A DNA stretch of 64,000 nucleotides from Anaerotardibacter muris (GTDB lineage: Bacteria; Actinomycetota; Coriobacteriia; Coriobacteriales; Eggerthellaceae): assembly GCF_943192915.1 (NCBI RefSeq), contig NZ_CALPCD010000006.1:1-64000 (forward strand). The letters run 5' to 3'. Position 1 is the first letter of the stretch; each line of letters starts with the position of its first letter. The notes beneath the pieces were generated by a model. It was not told the DNA's origin and ran no database searches. It saw nothing but the letters and a program-made list of their open reading frames with translations. The translations under genes were made by a program, and so were the position numbers. Shown piece after piece: positions 45,706-54,566 of the stretch.

Positions 45706-46871
45706 TTGAAGTAACGGGTGATTTTACTTCAGCAAAGATATTCACGGTAGACGATTCAGAGACCGCTATCGATGCTCATGCGCTTGCTCAAGTGCAGATG
45801 CTTTGCGATACTGAGGCTTGCGCGGGGAGCAAGGTTCGGGTTATGCCAGATGTTCATGCAGGAAAGGTGGGGCCTATCGGGCTCACGATGACCTTGCCTG
45901 CAAAGATCATGCCAGCACTTATTGGAAACGATATAGGATGCGGCGTTGCGCAGATGCGTTTTACGAAGTCTTTACCGCTCGATTTTGTGAAGCTCGATAA
46001 AGAGATTCGTAAACGCATACCAAGCGGGAGTGCAATTCATGGTCATGTATCCGATCGTGCCGAGACTCCGGGTCGAGACCTGCTCAATAGTCTTCATTGC
46101 ATCGACCATATCCAGGGCGAACGGGCGTTGAAGAGTTTATGCACGCTTGGTGGAGGTAATCATTTCATCGAGATGGGCAGGAGCGACACCTCGGGAATTA
46201 TCGCCTTGACCGTGCATAGTGGTAGTCGCAATTTGGGCCAGCAAGTTTTCGATTGGTATATGAAGGCAGGTCAAAAAAGGCTTAGAGCCAAGGGTCTGGA
46301 GATTCCTTATGAGATGACCTGGCTGGATGGTGAACTTGCCACCCAATATCTTGAAGACATCCAAGCTGTTTGTGCTTATGCGAAACTGAATCGCAAGTTA
46401 ATGATCAAAGAGATCGTCAAGGCGATGAAGTGGAAGAAGCACGTTCTTTCCAAGGATGAAGAGCTGATCGATTGCCCCCATAATTATGTTGCCGAAGATG
46501 GCGTCTTGCGAAAAGGAGCCATTAGCGCCCTTGAGGGCGAGCAGGTGCTTATCCCTATCAATATGCGTGACGGCATCATTGCGGCTGTTGGCAAAGGGAA
46601 CCCAGATTGGAACTGCTCTGCACCTCATGGATCGGGTCGCATCTTCAAACGAAGCGAGGTTTCAAGCCATCATACGGTTTCGGAATTCAAGCGCGAGATG
46701 AAAGGTGTATGGAGCAGCTGCATTGCGGTATCGACACTTGATGAATCACCCTTTGCTTACCGTAGACTGGAACAAATCAAGGAAGCTCTAGGAGATACTG
46801 TGGCGCTTGATATGTCGGTTGGTATTCTAAAACCAATCTATAGCTATAAGGCATGCGAGGTGGACAAGTGA
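45702..46871 (+). CDS. rtcB: RtcB family RNA ligase
   Basis: This 389-residue GTP- and Mn-dependent ligase joins RNA 2',3'-cyclic phosphate (or 3'-phosphate) and 5'-OH ends. Metal and catalytic residues of the family are visible: Asp50 and His52 in PDVHAG, Cys80 in NDIGCG, the GGGNHF block (His154), HSGSRNLG (His172), HNYVAED and the guanylated His309 in APHGSGR. ATG 45702 overlaps the previous stop. There is no archease gene nearby. Its pairing with prfH identifies the variant thought to repair ribosomes cut at the decoding centre. Confidence 0.92.
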   Translation: MIEVTGDFTSAKIFTVDDSETAIDAHALAQVQMLCDTEACAGSKVRVMPDVHAGKVGPIGLTMTLPAKIMPALIGNDIGCGVAQMRFTKSLPLDFVKLDKEIRKRIPSGSAIHGHVSDRAETPGRDLLNSLHCIDHIQGERALKSLCTLGGGNHFIEMGRSDTSGIIALTVHSGSRNLGQQVFDWYMKAGQKRLRAKGLEIPYEMTWLDGELATQYLEDIQAVCAYAKLNRKLMIKEIVKAMKWKKHVLSKDEELIDCPHNYVAEDGVLRKGAISALEGEQVLIPINMRDGIIAAVGKGNPDWNCSAPHGSGRIFKRSEVSSHHTVSEFKREMKGVWSSCIAVSTLDESPFAYRRLEQIKEALGDTVALDMSVGILKPIYSYKACEVDK

Positions 46872-47467
46872 TTCTGCAGCTAACATCAGGAATAGGTGGT
46901 CCGCGAGAGTGCGCCTATGCCGTTGCTGGCATTTTTCGGAAACTCCAAGAAGAATTCCCGGACATTCAGGTTGCTGATGCTCGGGAATCGCGGGATAAAG
47001 ACTGCTTCACTTCGATCACCTTCACCACAGACGAAGATCTTTCGTTTCTTGAAGGAACGCTGCTGTGGGTGGGGAAAAGTCCGTTTCGCCCGCATCATAA
47101 ACGGAAGAACTGGTACATTGGCTGCAGCATCATCCCAGAGGTTGAGAGCGACCAGATCGATCTCAAGCCCGAAGACGTGAAGATGGAACGCTTTCATTCA
47201 GGTGGACATGGTGGTCAGAATGTGAACAAGGTTGAGACTGGTGTACGCCTTATTCATACGCCTACAGGTATTCGTGCCAGCAGCACTTCGGAGCGTTCGC
47301 AGTATGCGAACCGCCGCGTTGCCGAGAAACGCCTGCGAGCGATCCTGGCCGATCGTCAAGCTCAGGCGCAGAGCGATGGCCGCAAAGAGGCCTGGCTAAA
47401 GCACGCAGACCTGCAGCGGGGCAATCCTGTTCGCACTTATCATGGTACAAAATTTACTTGGTCTTAA
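46868..47467 (+). CDS. prfH: Peptide chain release factor homologue PrfH
   Basis: This 199-residue class I release-factor relative retains the GGQ motif (about 115-117, in [16 protein letters not shown]) that hydrolyses peptidyl-tRNA, but lacks the codon-recognition domain of RF1 and RF2. GTG 46868 overlaps the rtcB stop (GTGA) and has GAGGTGG upstream; ATG 46853 is an alternative. From published work on RtcB-PrfH pairs, PrfH releases the peptide from ribosomes whose 16S rRNA has been cut, so that RtcB can seal the break. It is the last gene of the four-gene operon. Confidence 0.9.
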   Translation: MILQLTSGIGGPRECAYAVAGIFRKLQEEFPDIQVADARESRDKDCFTSITFTTDEDLSFLEGTLLWVGKSPFRPHHKRKNWYIGCSIIPEVESDQIDLKPEDVKMERFHSGGHGGQNVNKVETGVRLIHTPTGIRASSTSERSQYANRRVAEKRLRAILADRQAQAQSDGRKEAWLKHADLQRGNPVRTYHGTKFTWS

Positions 47468-47756
47468 TCTGGTAGGTCGTTGCTACCTTATGGTTGCACC
47501 CGCAGATAATGACAAAGTAGGTGTGGTGAAGTTCTAGATGGAGAAATCTAAAGGGGTTGATCTTCTGAACAAAGCCTTGTGGGTAAGCATTCAGAAAAAT
47601 AGAAACAGCGAATCAAGGCTCTGGCAAGCGCAAAGCGGGATAAAGATAATCAAATACAGTACAGTCTAATTCCGATGCTCTATTGGATCGAACCCATATT
47701 TCTTCTTCGATCTACTCAAAATTTTTCTATCTAATACAAACGCTGTGTAGCCTTGC
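47468..47756. other. Intergenic region between convergent operons
   Basis: About 290 bases of AT-rich sequence. A 43-codon plus-strand frame at 47538-47669 has only a weak ribosome site and no recognisable similarity, so I do not call it. I see no clear terminator hairpin. Confidence 0.4.
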
Positions 47757-48467
47757 CTATTTTTTGCTAGCCTTGATTATCCTATCTTTCCTCTTAACAG
47801 AAAGTTCCGGATACTTTTGTTGGAATTCACAAGTCGCTTTCATGCGACTTGCTCTGCTGTAAATATCTCTAAAACCAGTGTCTACTGAGTATGTAGAAGA
47901 TATCGTGAAATCCCTTCCAAAAATCGTTGTGAAGAACTCTAAAACTTCTTTAACAGAAGCATTGTTGAAAGGACCGAACACAATGTCTCCGTTCGTATCG
48001 TATTCAGCACCTAAAGTGTCATAGCGCTGTGCACTCCTATTGACCAATGGTTGCGTTATTAAGACGCTCCTTTGTTCGTACTTGCCGCACCAATAAAAAC
48101 AAAGCTCCTTGAAATCGTCGGGTGAATACAGATTGTCTATAATCATGAAAATATCTTCATTAACAATTTCTTTTCCTGAAGGTGTTTGTTTGTCATAATA
48201 TCCTGCGATTTTGCAAAATGACAGCCCGGAACTCCTTATATCAAGCTCTAAACGCTCGTTACTTTTTTGCTTCTCATTGCTAGAAAGTGGGCTGCCATCT
48301 TCATCGCATTGCTTAAAACTAGCAATGAAGCAACATGGCACTGTATCCATGCGATCTAGAGCTTTGTTAAAGCTAGACCCAAAATCGGACTCAAGCTTTT
48401 CTGAATATGTTGTTAAGGTCTTCAATTGGTTTTCTAAAGTTTTAGTTGGAGATAAGAATTCGTGCAT
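47757..48467 (-). CDS. Hypothetical protein
   Basis: This 236-residue protein has no family that I recognise. It reads as a soluble alpha/beta protein with an N-terminal helical part (1-40), strands around 43-52 and 105-112, and a Lys/Arg-rich C-terminus (KRKDRIIKASKK). Cysteines occur at 45-46 and in the ELCFYWCGKYEQ segment. It follows the repeat-protein gene on the same strand with 24 bases between, so the two are probably co-transcribed. Codon use is more AT-rich than in the core genes. Confidence 0.6.
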   Translation of the reverse strand: MHEFLSPTKTLENQLKTLTTYSEKLESDFGSSFNKALDRMDTVPCCFIASFKQCDEDGSPLSSNEKQKSNERLELDIRSSGLSFCKIAGYYDKQTPSGKEIVNEDIFMIIDNLYSPDDFKELCFYWCGKYEQRSVLITQPLVNRSAQRYDTLGAEYDTNGDIVFGPFNNASVKEVLEFFTTIFGRDFTISSTYSVDTGFRDIYSRASRMKATCEFQQKYPELSVKRKDRIIKASKK

Positions 48468-48491
48468 ATAAATGCTCTAATCCCTTCTCAA

Positions 48492-49838
48492 TCATTCCAT
48501 TTCGTCAACAGGGGTGAAGTCAAGATGAGGCTTCAGGGTCCCAATTCGTAATGCTCGCAGTAAATTATCTGCGTAAGTGAGATAGGTCGCGCCTACGACG
48601 CTCCTTTCTGGGTCGCATATAAGTTTGTCTGCGGCGTATCCTTGAAAGGCAACCGTCCTTCTAACTTTTGGATCAGTATCCTTTGCAAGAATGTCCAATC
48701 CATAGCCTTGGTTGGCGACGGCTGCCCTAACTCGTGGTTCGGGGTCGCGGACCAAAGTTTCAAGAGAGAAGCTCTGCCCAGCAACCGCTGCTCTTACTTC
48801 TGGGTCTGGATCGTGGGCAAGTTTCTCTAACCCAAACCCCCTGCGCGCAACTCTTTCTCGTACGCAAGGTTCAGGATCGTCGATCAATACATCAAGTCCG
48901 ATTCCGTGCTCTGCAACGGTTATACGTGCCCCTAGCTTAGAATCTTCGATTAGTGTTTCAAGGCTGTTGTTTCTGGATGCCGCGGTTACTCTTACCATCC
49001 AATTCCTGTCATTTTGCAACTCATCGACCCTGTAGCCTTGTTTAGCAACTTCCCATCTGACATAAGGCGAAGGATCACACATCAAGAGATCAAGACAGCG
49101 GCCCTGTTTGGCTACTTCAAGACGCACTCTGCTCGAAGGGTCATGTGCCAGAGTCTCAAGTTCAAAGCCCTGTTTGGCTACTTCTGCTCTCACTCGAGGT
49201 TCTTCGTCTTTCATCAGAATATCCAGTCCAAAGCCCTGCTGTGCAACCTCCATTCTTATTCCGGGATTTTTATCTTTTACCAGCTTATCTAATCCAAACC
49301 CCTGTTTTGCAACAGCCTTTCTTACGTATCCGCTTTGATCGCGGATAAGCTCTTCCAGGCCATATCCTTGTTCCGCCACGGCAATCCTTACCACCATCGC
49401 AGGATCATTGACTAGCTTAGATAGGCCATATTTTTGTCTAGCGACCTCTTCTCGAACATGAGGCTCTCTGTCGGAAATCAGCTTATCTAAAGCGAAGCCT
49501 TGTCTTGCTACATGCACTCTGACATAAGTATCTAGGTCGTTAACGAGTTTTTCGAGACCAATGTTCATCTCAGCAGCGAAGGCTCTAACGCAATGGTCTT
49601 CGTGACTTGCGAGTTTCTTGGTGTCGTTTGGGCAATAGTAGCAGCAGGCCCTTACAAAGTAATACTGAAAGAAAGGATCCTCCCAGAAGAAGTCTTTCAT
49701 AGCTTGTACATCTAAAATTATCTCGTCGACCATTTGAAGAAGAAGTTGCGGTTCAACATGTTTTACCATGGTCTCTAGCGAATATTGCTCTTTGAGCGCA
49801 TAGAATTTCTTGGCCGATTCGGCTATTTCCTTTGACAT
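48492..49838 (-). CDS. Tandem 22-residue repeat protein (LRV/HEAT-like solenoid)
   Basis: This 448-residue protein has an N-terminal cap (1-78) with cysteines CCYYC at 65-69, followed by about 16 tandem repeats of 22 residues from about 79 to 430. The repeat consensus is DPEPRVRAEVAKQGFGLDKLVK. The pattern resembles leucine-rich repeat variant (LRV) and HEAT-type two-helix repeats, but the unit is shorter than the usual 24 residues. LRV proteins can carry an N-terminal iron-sulfur cluster bound by cysteines, which the Cys-rich cap recalls (speculative). It is probably a protein- or nucleic-acid-binding solenoid. Confidence 0.75.
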   Translation of the reverse strand: MSKEIAESAKKFYALKEQYSLETMVKHVEPQLLLQMVDEIILDVQAMKDFFWEDPFFQYYFVRACCYYCPNDTKKLASHEDHCVRAFAAEMNIGLEKLVNDLDTYVRVHVARQGFALDKLISDREPHVREEVARQKYGLSKLVNDPAMVVRIAVAEQGYGLEELIRDQSGYVRKAVAKQGFGLDKLVKDKNPGIRMEVAQQGFGLDILMKDEEPRVRAEVAKQGFELETLAHDPSSRVRLEVAKQGRCLDLLMCDPSPYVRWEVAKQGYRVDELQNDRNWMVRVTAASRNNSLETLIEDSKLGARITVAEHGIGLDVLIDDPEPCVRERVARRGFGLEKLAHDPDPEVRAAVAGQSFSLETLVRDPEPRVRAAVANQGYGLDILAKDTDPKVRRTVAFQGYAADKLICDPERSVVGATYLTYADNLLRALRIGTLKPHLDFTPVDEME

Positions 49839-50059
49839 GCGACTCCTTTGTAGTTGTGAATAAGGCGTTTCTCATCATAGGGAAAGCTATGCGGTATGTT
49901 TTCCCCATCACCTGTGCGATACTGAATCTGTTTAGACTTTCGCAAACCTGTTCAGGGAAGGAGCGACGAAAACTGGGCTATATAGTGGCTTTTGTCGACC
50001 GGACCGTAAAAATGCGCCCATTCCTGAAGTCTTGACTTTGCCAGCGCGTGGGGAGAAAT

Positions 50060-51040
50060 ATGCAAACCCTGAAGTTCACGGATTACTTTCATAACGAAGC
50101 GATTAGGGAAGAGATCTATGCCACTGAGTATATCGAGCAAGCAGAGAGGTTCGGCTTATTGGGAAGCTTGAGTCTCGCCGAACTCTCTGATGTTGAAGTA
50201 GAGTCCCGCAAAACTCAAATCGTAGGAAATTCAATCCTTGGTTATTTGATCGAGACAAGAGGAGAGACGGTCGTTTGGGAGCATCTTCGTACTCTAGAGT
50301 ACTGGATGGTCCATTCAGAAGACGAGATAGAACCTGAATTCGAACGATATTTTCCTTCGGGAGCGATGAACCAAAACGCCGTTGAGGAACTTCCTGAAGT
50401 CATGAGCGCTATTGGTGTGTTGCCAATAGAAGACGCAATCGTCCAGCTGAAGATTGTGTCGTCAGCGCCTTGCGGTAGATTTAGTTGGGTGAAGACTGCT
50501 TCGTTAGAGTACCAGAGTACCTTTTGCTGTCTTCCCGAATCACGTTGTATGAACTTCAAAGAACCGTTTTTATATAAGGAAGCGGATCTATTCTTGAATC
50601 GACAGAAAAGAGGGGTGTGCTTTCAGTTGCCCGTGTCACCTGAACAATTGTTGCTGTTAGGAGCTCAAGAGGCAAGCCTTGTTTCCATGTTTGCTTATCA
50701 GGAGCGACTTCCATCTCAGGCTGTTCTTATGTTCAGTTCGTCAGGACATGACTACATGGGATATGTCGAATTGGACAAGGAGACGCACGGAGTTTTGAGC
50801 ATTTCGCTTTCGGATAATGCGAAGACAGCTCGTGAAGACCTTGTTCGTGAATCTGGTATTGCGATTGCGGAATGGGCGCATGATTCAGGACTTCCTGGGT
50901 TGGTTTTCAGATCGCGTTCGTTCTGGCATGCTGCAACTCGTATTGAGTTCGAGCAGGATCTTGCGACTAATGCTCTTTACGTTTGCAATACCAATAAGCC
51001 GCTGCTTTGGAGTATTCCTGATGATCTGTACTATGAGTGA
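50060..51040 (+). CDS. Hypothetical protein
   Basis: This 326-residue soluble protein has no motif that I recognise. ATG 50060 is chosen because GGGGAG lies just upstream; GTG 50048 would add four residues. It lies divergent from the repeat-protein gene. The region between the two (about 220 bases) should hold both promoters, but no strong consensus is seen. The middle contains a Cys-rich stretch (FCCLPESRCMNF). Confidence 0.6.
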   Translation: MQTLKFTDYFHNEAIREEIYATEYIEQAERFGLLGSLSLAELSDVEVESRKTQIVGNSILGYLIETRGETVVWEHLRTLEYWMVHSEDEIEPEFERYFPSGAMNQNAVEELPEVMSAIGVLPIEDAIVQLKIVSSAPCGRFSWVKTASLEYQSTFCCLPESRCMNFKEPFLYKEADLFLNRQKRGVCFQLPVSPEQLLLLGAQEASLVSMFAYQERLPSQAVLMFSSSGHDYMGYVELDKETHGVLSISLSDNAKTAREDLVRESGIAIAEWAHDSGLPGLVFRSRSFWHAATRIEFEQDLATNALYVCNTNKPLLWSIPDDLYYE

Positions 51041-51129
51041 TGGTTCCAGTTTCGTGTTATCCCTGAGTCAGCTGACAATAAAAGTTAATTCCTCAAGACT
51101 CTATGAACAGATTTTAGAACGGCTTAGAA

Positions 51130-52113
51130 CTATCTCGGCCATTTCAATAATTCCAAAGTATGTTCGTTGGCAAGACGTGCTGGAAGCTTGTTGACATCCG
51201 AGCGTCTCCAATCACTCGCTCGAATAATGCAGCTATCTGACTCAGTAAAATTTGTGCGAGATAATTCGCGATTAGTTTCAGAGATGCACTTACGAGCTTT
51301 TGCCAAACGCGACCCTTCGCCTTTATAGTAATACCAAAGAAGACGATCAAAATTCTCTTTGCTGATTCGGTATCCAGTTTTTCTTTCGTTTGCGTCGATT
51401 ATATCGCTGATTTTTTTAGCGAAGTTAGCGTAATTCCATCTTTCGTCGCCAGCAAAATCCTTGTCTCCATATTTTGAATAGGGATCTTTGACGCACTCTC
51501 CTTTATACATCGGTGTCTTTTCCCCTAAATATACAACTGCATAGTAAGGAAGAGCTCTTCTGATAACCAGGTCGTATATGCTGTACCCTTTTTCTTCTGC
51601 TGCCGCAGGGAACAAAGCTCGTGAAACGTAGGTGCAGAATTTTGTTGCGAAGCTAAAGGTGTATCGATTGTCTATCGACTTCGCGATTTCGTCTACTAGC
51701 GATGGGTCGAAATTGCGAATACGTTTTTCAAAGTTCTTTATGTCGCAAATTGTAGCTGCTGTGATTTTGCGACCGTTATTGCCGCCCCTAGGCCCTTCCG
51801 AGGCTTGATGGGTGCTGTTCGCTAAATCAATTATTTCCACCAGTCTTTCAGTGAGCTCTAGAGCTGGTTTGTCGTATTTTTTTGTTTTGTCCCAGAAAAA
51901 AGGATACTGATCGCAGAATGCTTTGACGGTTTGCGGCTCTTCGTCTGAAGGTTTTGATCTGTAGCTTGAGTCATTCTCAAGAAGAAATCGAACCCTAGCA
52001 ACGTTGTCTGGTGTTAAAGCCAAGATTCCGTTTATATCAAGGTCGAAACTATAGGGGTTTTCGCCTTCACGAACAAAGGTATTATCGACGTATGCCGGGA
52101 TCAGCATTCCCAT
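51130..52113 (-). CDS. Hypothetical protein
   Basis: A 327-residue protein using ATG 52113; a TTG at 52134 extends it by seven residues. I do not recognise a family. It is rich in Tyr, Lys and Asp with many aromatic residues, and a central helical part (FDPSLVDEIAKSIDNRYTFSFATKF). Similar genes of unknown role are often found in defence or mobile islands, but no catalytic motif is visible. It is convergent with the preceding gene and divergent from the next. Confidence 0.55.
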   Translation of the reverse strand: MGMLIPAYVDNTFVREGENPYSFDLDINGILALTPDNVARVRFLLENDSSYRSKPSDEEPQTVKAFCDQYPFFWDKTKKYDKPALELTERLVEIIDLANSTHQASEGPRGGNNGRKITAATICDIKNFEKRIRNFDPSLVDEIAKSIDNRYTFSFATKFCTYVSRALFPAAAEEKGYSIYDLVIRRALPYYAVVYLGEKTPMYKGECVKDPYSKYGDKDFAGDERWNYANFAKKISDIIDANERKTGYRISKENFDRLLWYYYKGEGSRLAKARKCISETNRELSRTNFTESDSCIIRASDWRRSDVNKLPARLANEHTLELLKWPR

Positions 52114-52300
52114 TGGTTTTCTCTTGTTCCTCAAATAATTCAGCTGTTTTCGTAGCTCAATTATAGATGACCTATCTACATCTTATGAAAGAGAACGAGT
52201 AATTTTTGCCGCATCGATTTTAATATCATTGCAAATGAAGTGGATTGTCGTTGGAGTTTAGCGGTTGTCGCATAGTCGCCGAATCAGGAGAATGAGTGAT

Positions 52301-53452
52301 ATGAACGAATGCCCCACAGAGCTAACACTGAACGACTTTATCAAGTGGCTTCGAGATCATTCGCATAAGGTTGGCTATTCGCGCTTGTTGTATTTATACA
52401 ATGATGACGGAAAAGAGGCCAAGCGATTGCTGAACTGGCTTATGTTCCTTGACTGTACGAGCGAATGGGGTTGGATGGATAATTATATTGAGTATTGTCC
52501 CGCTCGCTGCTTTGCTCCCAGGGCGGAGACTTATCGAAAAATCATTGAGGGCGGCGCTCACCGTAAGCTTGAGCCCATAGACCCACGAACTGTGAAGCAT
52601 AGTGACAATTTTTCTTTCGTGACATTAGCGCTTACTGATGTCCAAGAGCTTGCTGATGATAATAGAAGTCTTCGTAATGTACTAGACATAAGTCGTCGCC
52701 TCGCAACGCGAACAGCGTTCATTATGTTCACTGGCAATGGATATCCTTCTGATGTTTTTACGGACCAGCCCGAGATGGCTAGGTTCCTTCTCGACGGATT
52801 AGTTGTGAAGGTTGATGGGGATACGCTTTCTTTTACGAGTGGAAGATCTGCAAGGAACGTTGAGATGCCATTTTGGGGGCTTTTGTCATGCGGCTATGAC
52901 AATGAAACAGATCGTTCAAGCGAGTGGTCGATTCGCGAGTGCAAGCATCTGGTCTTCCAGTGGGAGTTGCTATGCACCTGGAAGGATCGCTACAAAGCCT
53001 TCGATCTTGACTTATTTAAAGATGCTTTTGTAGGTGCATGGAAGTTGTTGCAGACGAAGTCTTCGTCTGAGGATTATCGATATCGCTGGCGTCTGATTGC
53101 GATGATGAGTGGTTTTTTTGGGGGACTGTTACGCTGGTATCTTCCCTTGATGACGGATTTTGGGCCTTTGGGAGATGGCGTAATTTACGGCGATCCTTGC
53201 GAGATGGCAGCTGCGCAGTTGCTTGTGGATTCATTTCTGAAAAAGGCGCTTAAAGAAAATCTGAGCAGGATGGACAAGACGCTCAAGCTTTCCAAAGTGA
53301 TCAGGCACGATGAATACGATTATTGGAAGCCTACGAAATGGAAGCGCGATTTGACGCTCTCCAATTTCTCCGAAGCGATCGATGATCTTGCTCTTACGAT
53401 ACACGAGGTCCACACTTCAGCCCCCTGTGCAAAGCGAGAGGGCTGTTCCTGA
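52301..53452 (+). CDS. Hypothetical protein
   Basis: This 383-residue protein uses ATG 52301, 10 bases after AGGAG; ATG 52292 is too close to the site. No family is recognised. The N-terminal 60 residues are helical (LTLNDFIKWLRDHSHKV), and the middle has a Trp-rich stretch (CTSEWGWMDNY). Its 3' end overlaps the convergent 53394-53801 gene by 59 bases. Confidence 0.55.
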   Translation: MNECPTELTLNDFIKWLRDHSHKVGYSRLLYLYNDDGKEAKRLLNWLMFLDCTSEWGWMDNYIEYCPARCFAPRAETYRKIIEGGAHRKLEPIDPRTVKHSDNFSFVTLALTDVQELADDNRSLRNVLDISRRLATRTAFIMFTGNGYPSDVFTDQPEMARFLLDGLVVKVDGDTLSFTSGRSARNVEMPFWGLLSCGYDNETDRSSEWSIRECKHLVFQWELLCTWKDRYKAFDLDLFKDAFVGAWKLLQTKSSSEDYRYRWRLIAMMSGFFGGLLRWYLPLMTDFGPLGDGVIYGDPCEMAAAQLLVDSFLKKALKENLSRMDKTLKLSKVIRHDEYDYWKPTKWKRDLTLSNFSEAIDDLALTIHEVHTSAPCAKREGCS

Positions 53453-53801
53453 GCGAAATTTGAATTTTTCCGAAGATGCTCGACTCGCCATCCATGACCT
53501 TGTTGATGTTAAAGATGATCATCAAGCAGGCCGATTCTGAGCCTACCCCGAAGCCTTCAAACTCGCCTAAAAGGTTAAAGTTGTTTGATTCTATTAACTT
53601 GTCAATTCTGTTAGCCGTCTCTATTAGTGACGCATAAGCTCTAGGGTCTATCCTTATTCTCTCGCCGCTGTTGTTGACTCTAATCAGTGGTCGAGTGGCG
53701 TTTTGACTCGAAAGACTCAACCCATCGTCTGTAGAAAGATCCGATAAGCGCTCTAAGCATGAGCTGCAATAAAGGGAAACGCGTATTTCGAAATCCATCA
53801 T
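53394..53801 (-). CDS. Hypothetical protein
   Basis: This 135-residue protein starts at ATG 53801, 11 bases after the GNAT gene on the same strand, so the two probably form an operon. The open frame extends upstream into the GNAT gene, but that part reads as out-of-frame overlap. A CxxC (YCSSCLERL) near residue 12 is the only notable motif. Its 3' end overlaps a convergent gene by 59 bases, so transcripts from the two could be complementary. Confidence 0.55.
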   Translation of the reverse strand: MMDFEIRVSLYCSSCLERLSDLSTDDGLSLSSQNATRPLIRVNNSGERIRIDPRAYASLIETANRIDKLIESNNFNLLGEFEGFGVGSESACLMIIFNINKVMDGESSIFGKIQISLRNSPLALHRGLKCGPRVS

Positions 53802-53812
53802 AAGGGTTCTCT

Positions 53813-54430
53813 TTATGCGCAAGCGCGAAGTTGTTTTTGTGCTGGAATCCTGAAACCATCTTCGCGCGAAGAAGGGCACCAGGAGCAAAGATCTAGGGTG
53901 TATGTGCTGACGGATTTGCCTTCAGTTTTGTACCCGTCTTCCTCATTTTGGTCAGGGATGTGGTAGAGTATCAAGCTCGTGTGCTCGAGATCGAATCCTA
54001 GTCTTGTTAGCACGTGTGCAGAAGGAGTGTTCTCTCGGATGATTTCAGCAAACACTGATATGCCTTTTATTTCAGTAAGCTCCCCATCTTTGAACGCCTG
54101 AATCAAAGCCGCTGCAGCTTCATGGCAAAAGCCTTTACCTCGGTGGGGTTTAGAGATGAAGTACTCGATTTCGCCTATTTCCGGCTTGTTGTCAGTGGGC
54201 CTGATGCCGACATAGCCAATGTATTCACCGGAGTTCTTTAAGAATGCTGAATAGCAGATAACGCCAAGGCTTGTGAAATCGTAGTCATCAAGCAGGTGTT
54301 CGTCATATTCGTATCCGAACTGGAAATAATACTCGCTTGGCTCAAGCAACCGCTTGTAGGCAGTGAGATCCGAATCATTGTTGGCGGGTTTGAGAATGAG
54401 ACGATCGGTGTATATCGCTTGAGCTTTCAT
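53813..54430 (-). CDS. GNAT family N-acetyltransferase
   Basis: This 205-residue protein belongs to the RimJ/RimL-like GNAT class. The start TDRLILKPAN, the core strand YIGYVGIRP, EIEYFISKPHRGKGFCHEAAAAL with the Q/RxxGxG/A acetyl-CoA motif (RGKGF) and the NTPSAHVLTRLGF segment are typical. It transfers an acetyl group from acetyl-CoA to an amine; the substrate (protein N-terminus, antibiotic or metabolite) cannot be told. The last 35 residues, with CSWC, extend past the usual domain end. Confidence 0.82.
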   Translation of the reverse strand: MKAQAIYTDRLILKPANNDSDLTAYKRLLEPSEYYFQFGYEYDEHLLDDYDFTSLGVICYSAFLKNSGEYIGYVGIRPTDNKPEIGEIEYFISKPHRGKGFCHEAAAALIQAFKDGELTEIKGISVFAEIIRENTPSAHVLTRLGFDLEHTSLILYHIPDQNEEDGYKTEGKSVSTYTLDLCSWCPSSREDGFRIPAQKQLRACA

Positions 54431-54566
54431 GGTGAGGCCTCCTTTGAGTCCGTTTACCTTGTATATCTGGAATAATATAGAACTGTATGCGTATTTATTT
54501 CCTCATCGTAAGCGTAATAATTCCTTTCGGATATTAGTTAGGTTTAATACAGCGAGAGGAACTAGT

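Noticed and set aside
47538..47669. 43-codon plus-strand frame after prfH
   Set aside because: Weak ribosome site and no similarity recognised; kept only as a note.
48712..49348. Repetitive plus-strand frames (such as 49014-49292 and 49108-49338)
   Set aside because: They are mirror images of the 66-base repeat of the minus-strand solenoid gene.
48500..49800. Possible CRISPR-like periodic repeat
   Set aside because: The periodicity is 66 bases of diverged coding repeats in frame, without conserved direct repeats or unique spacers.
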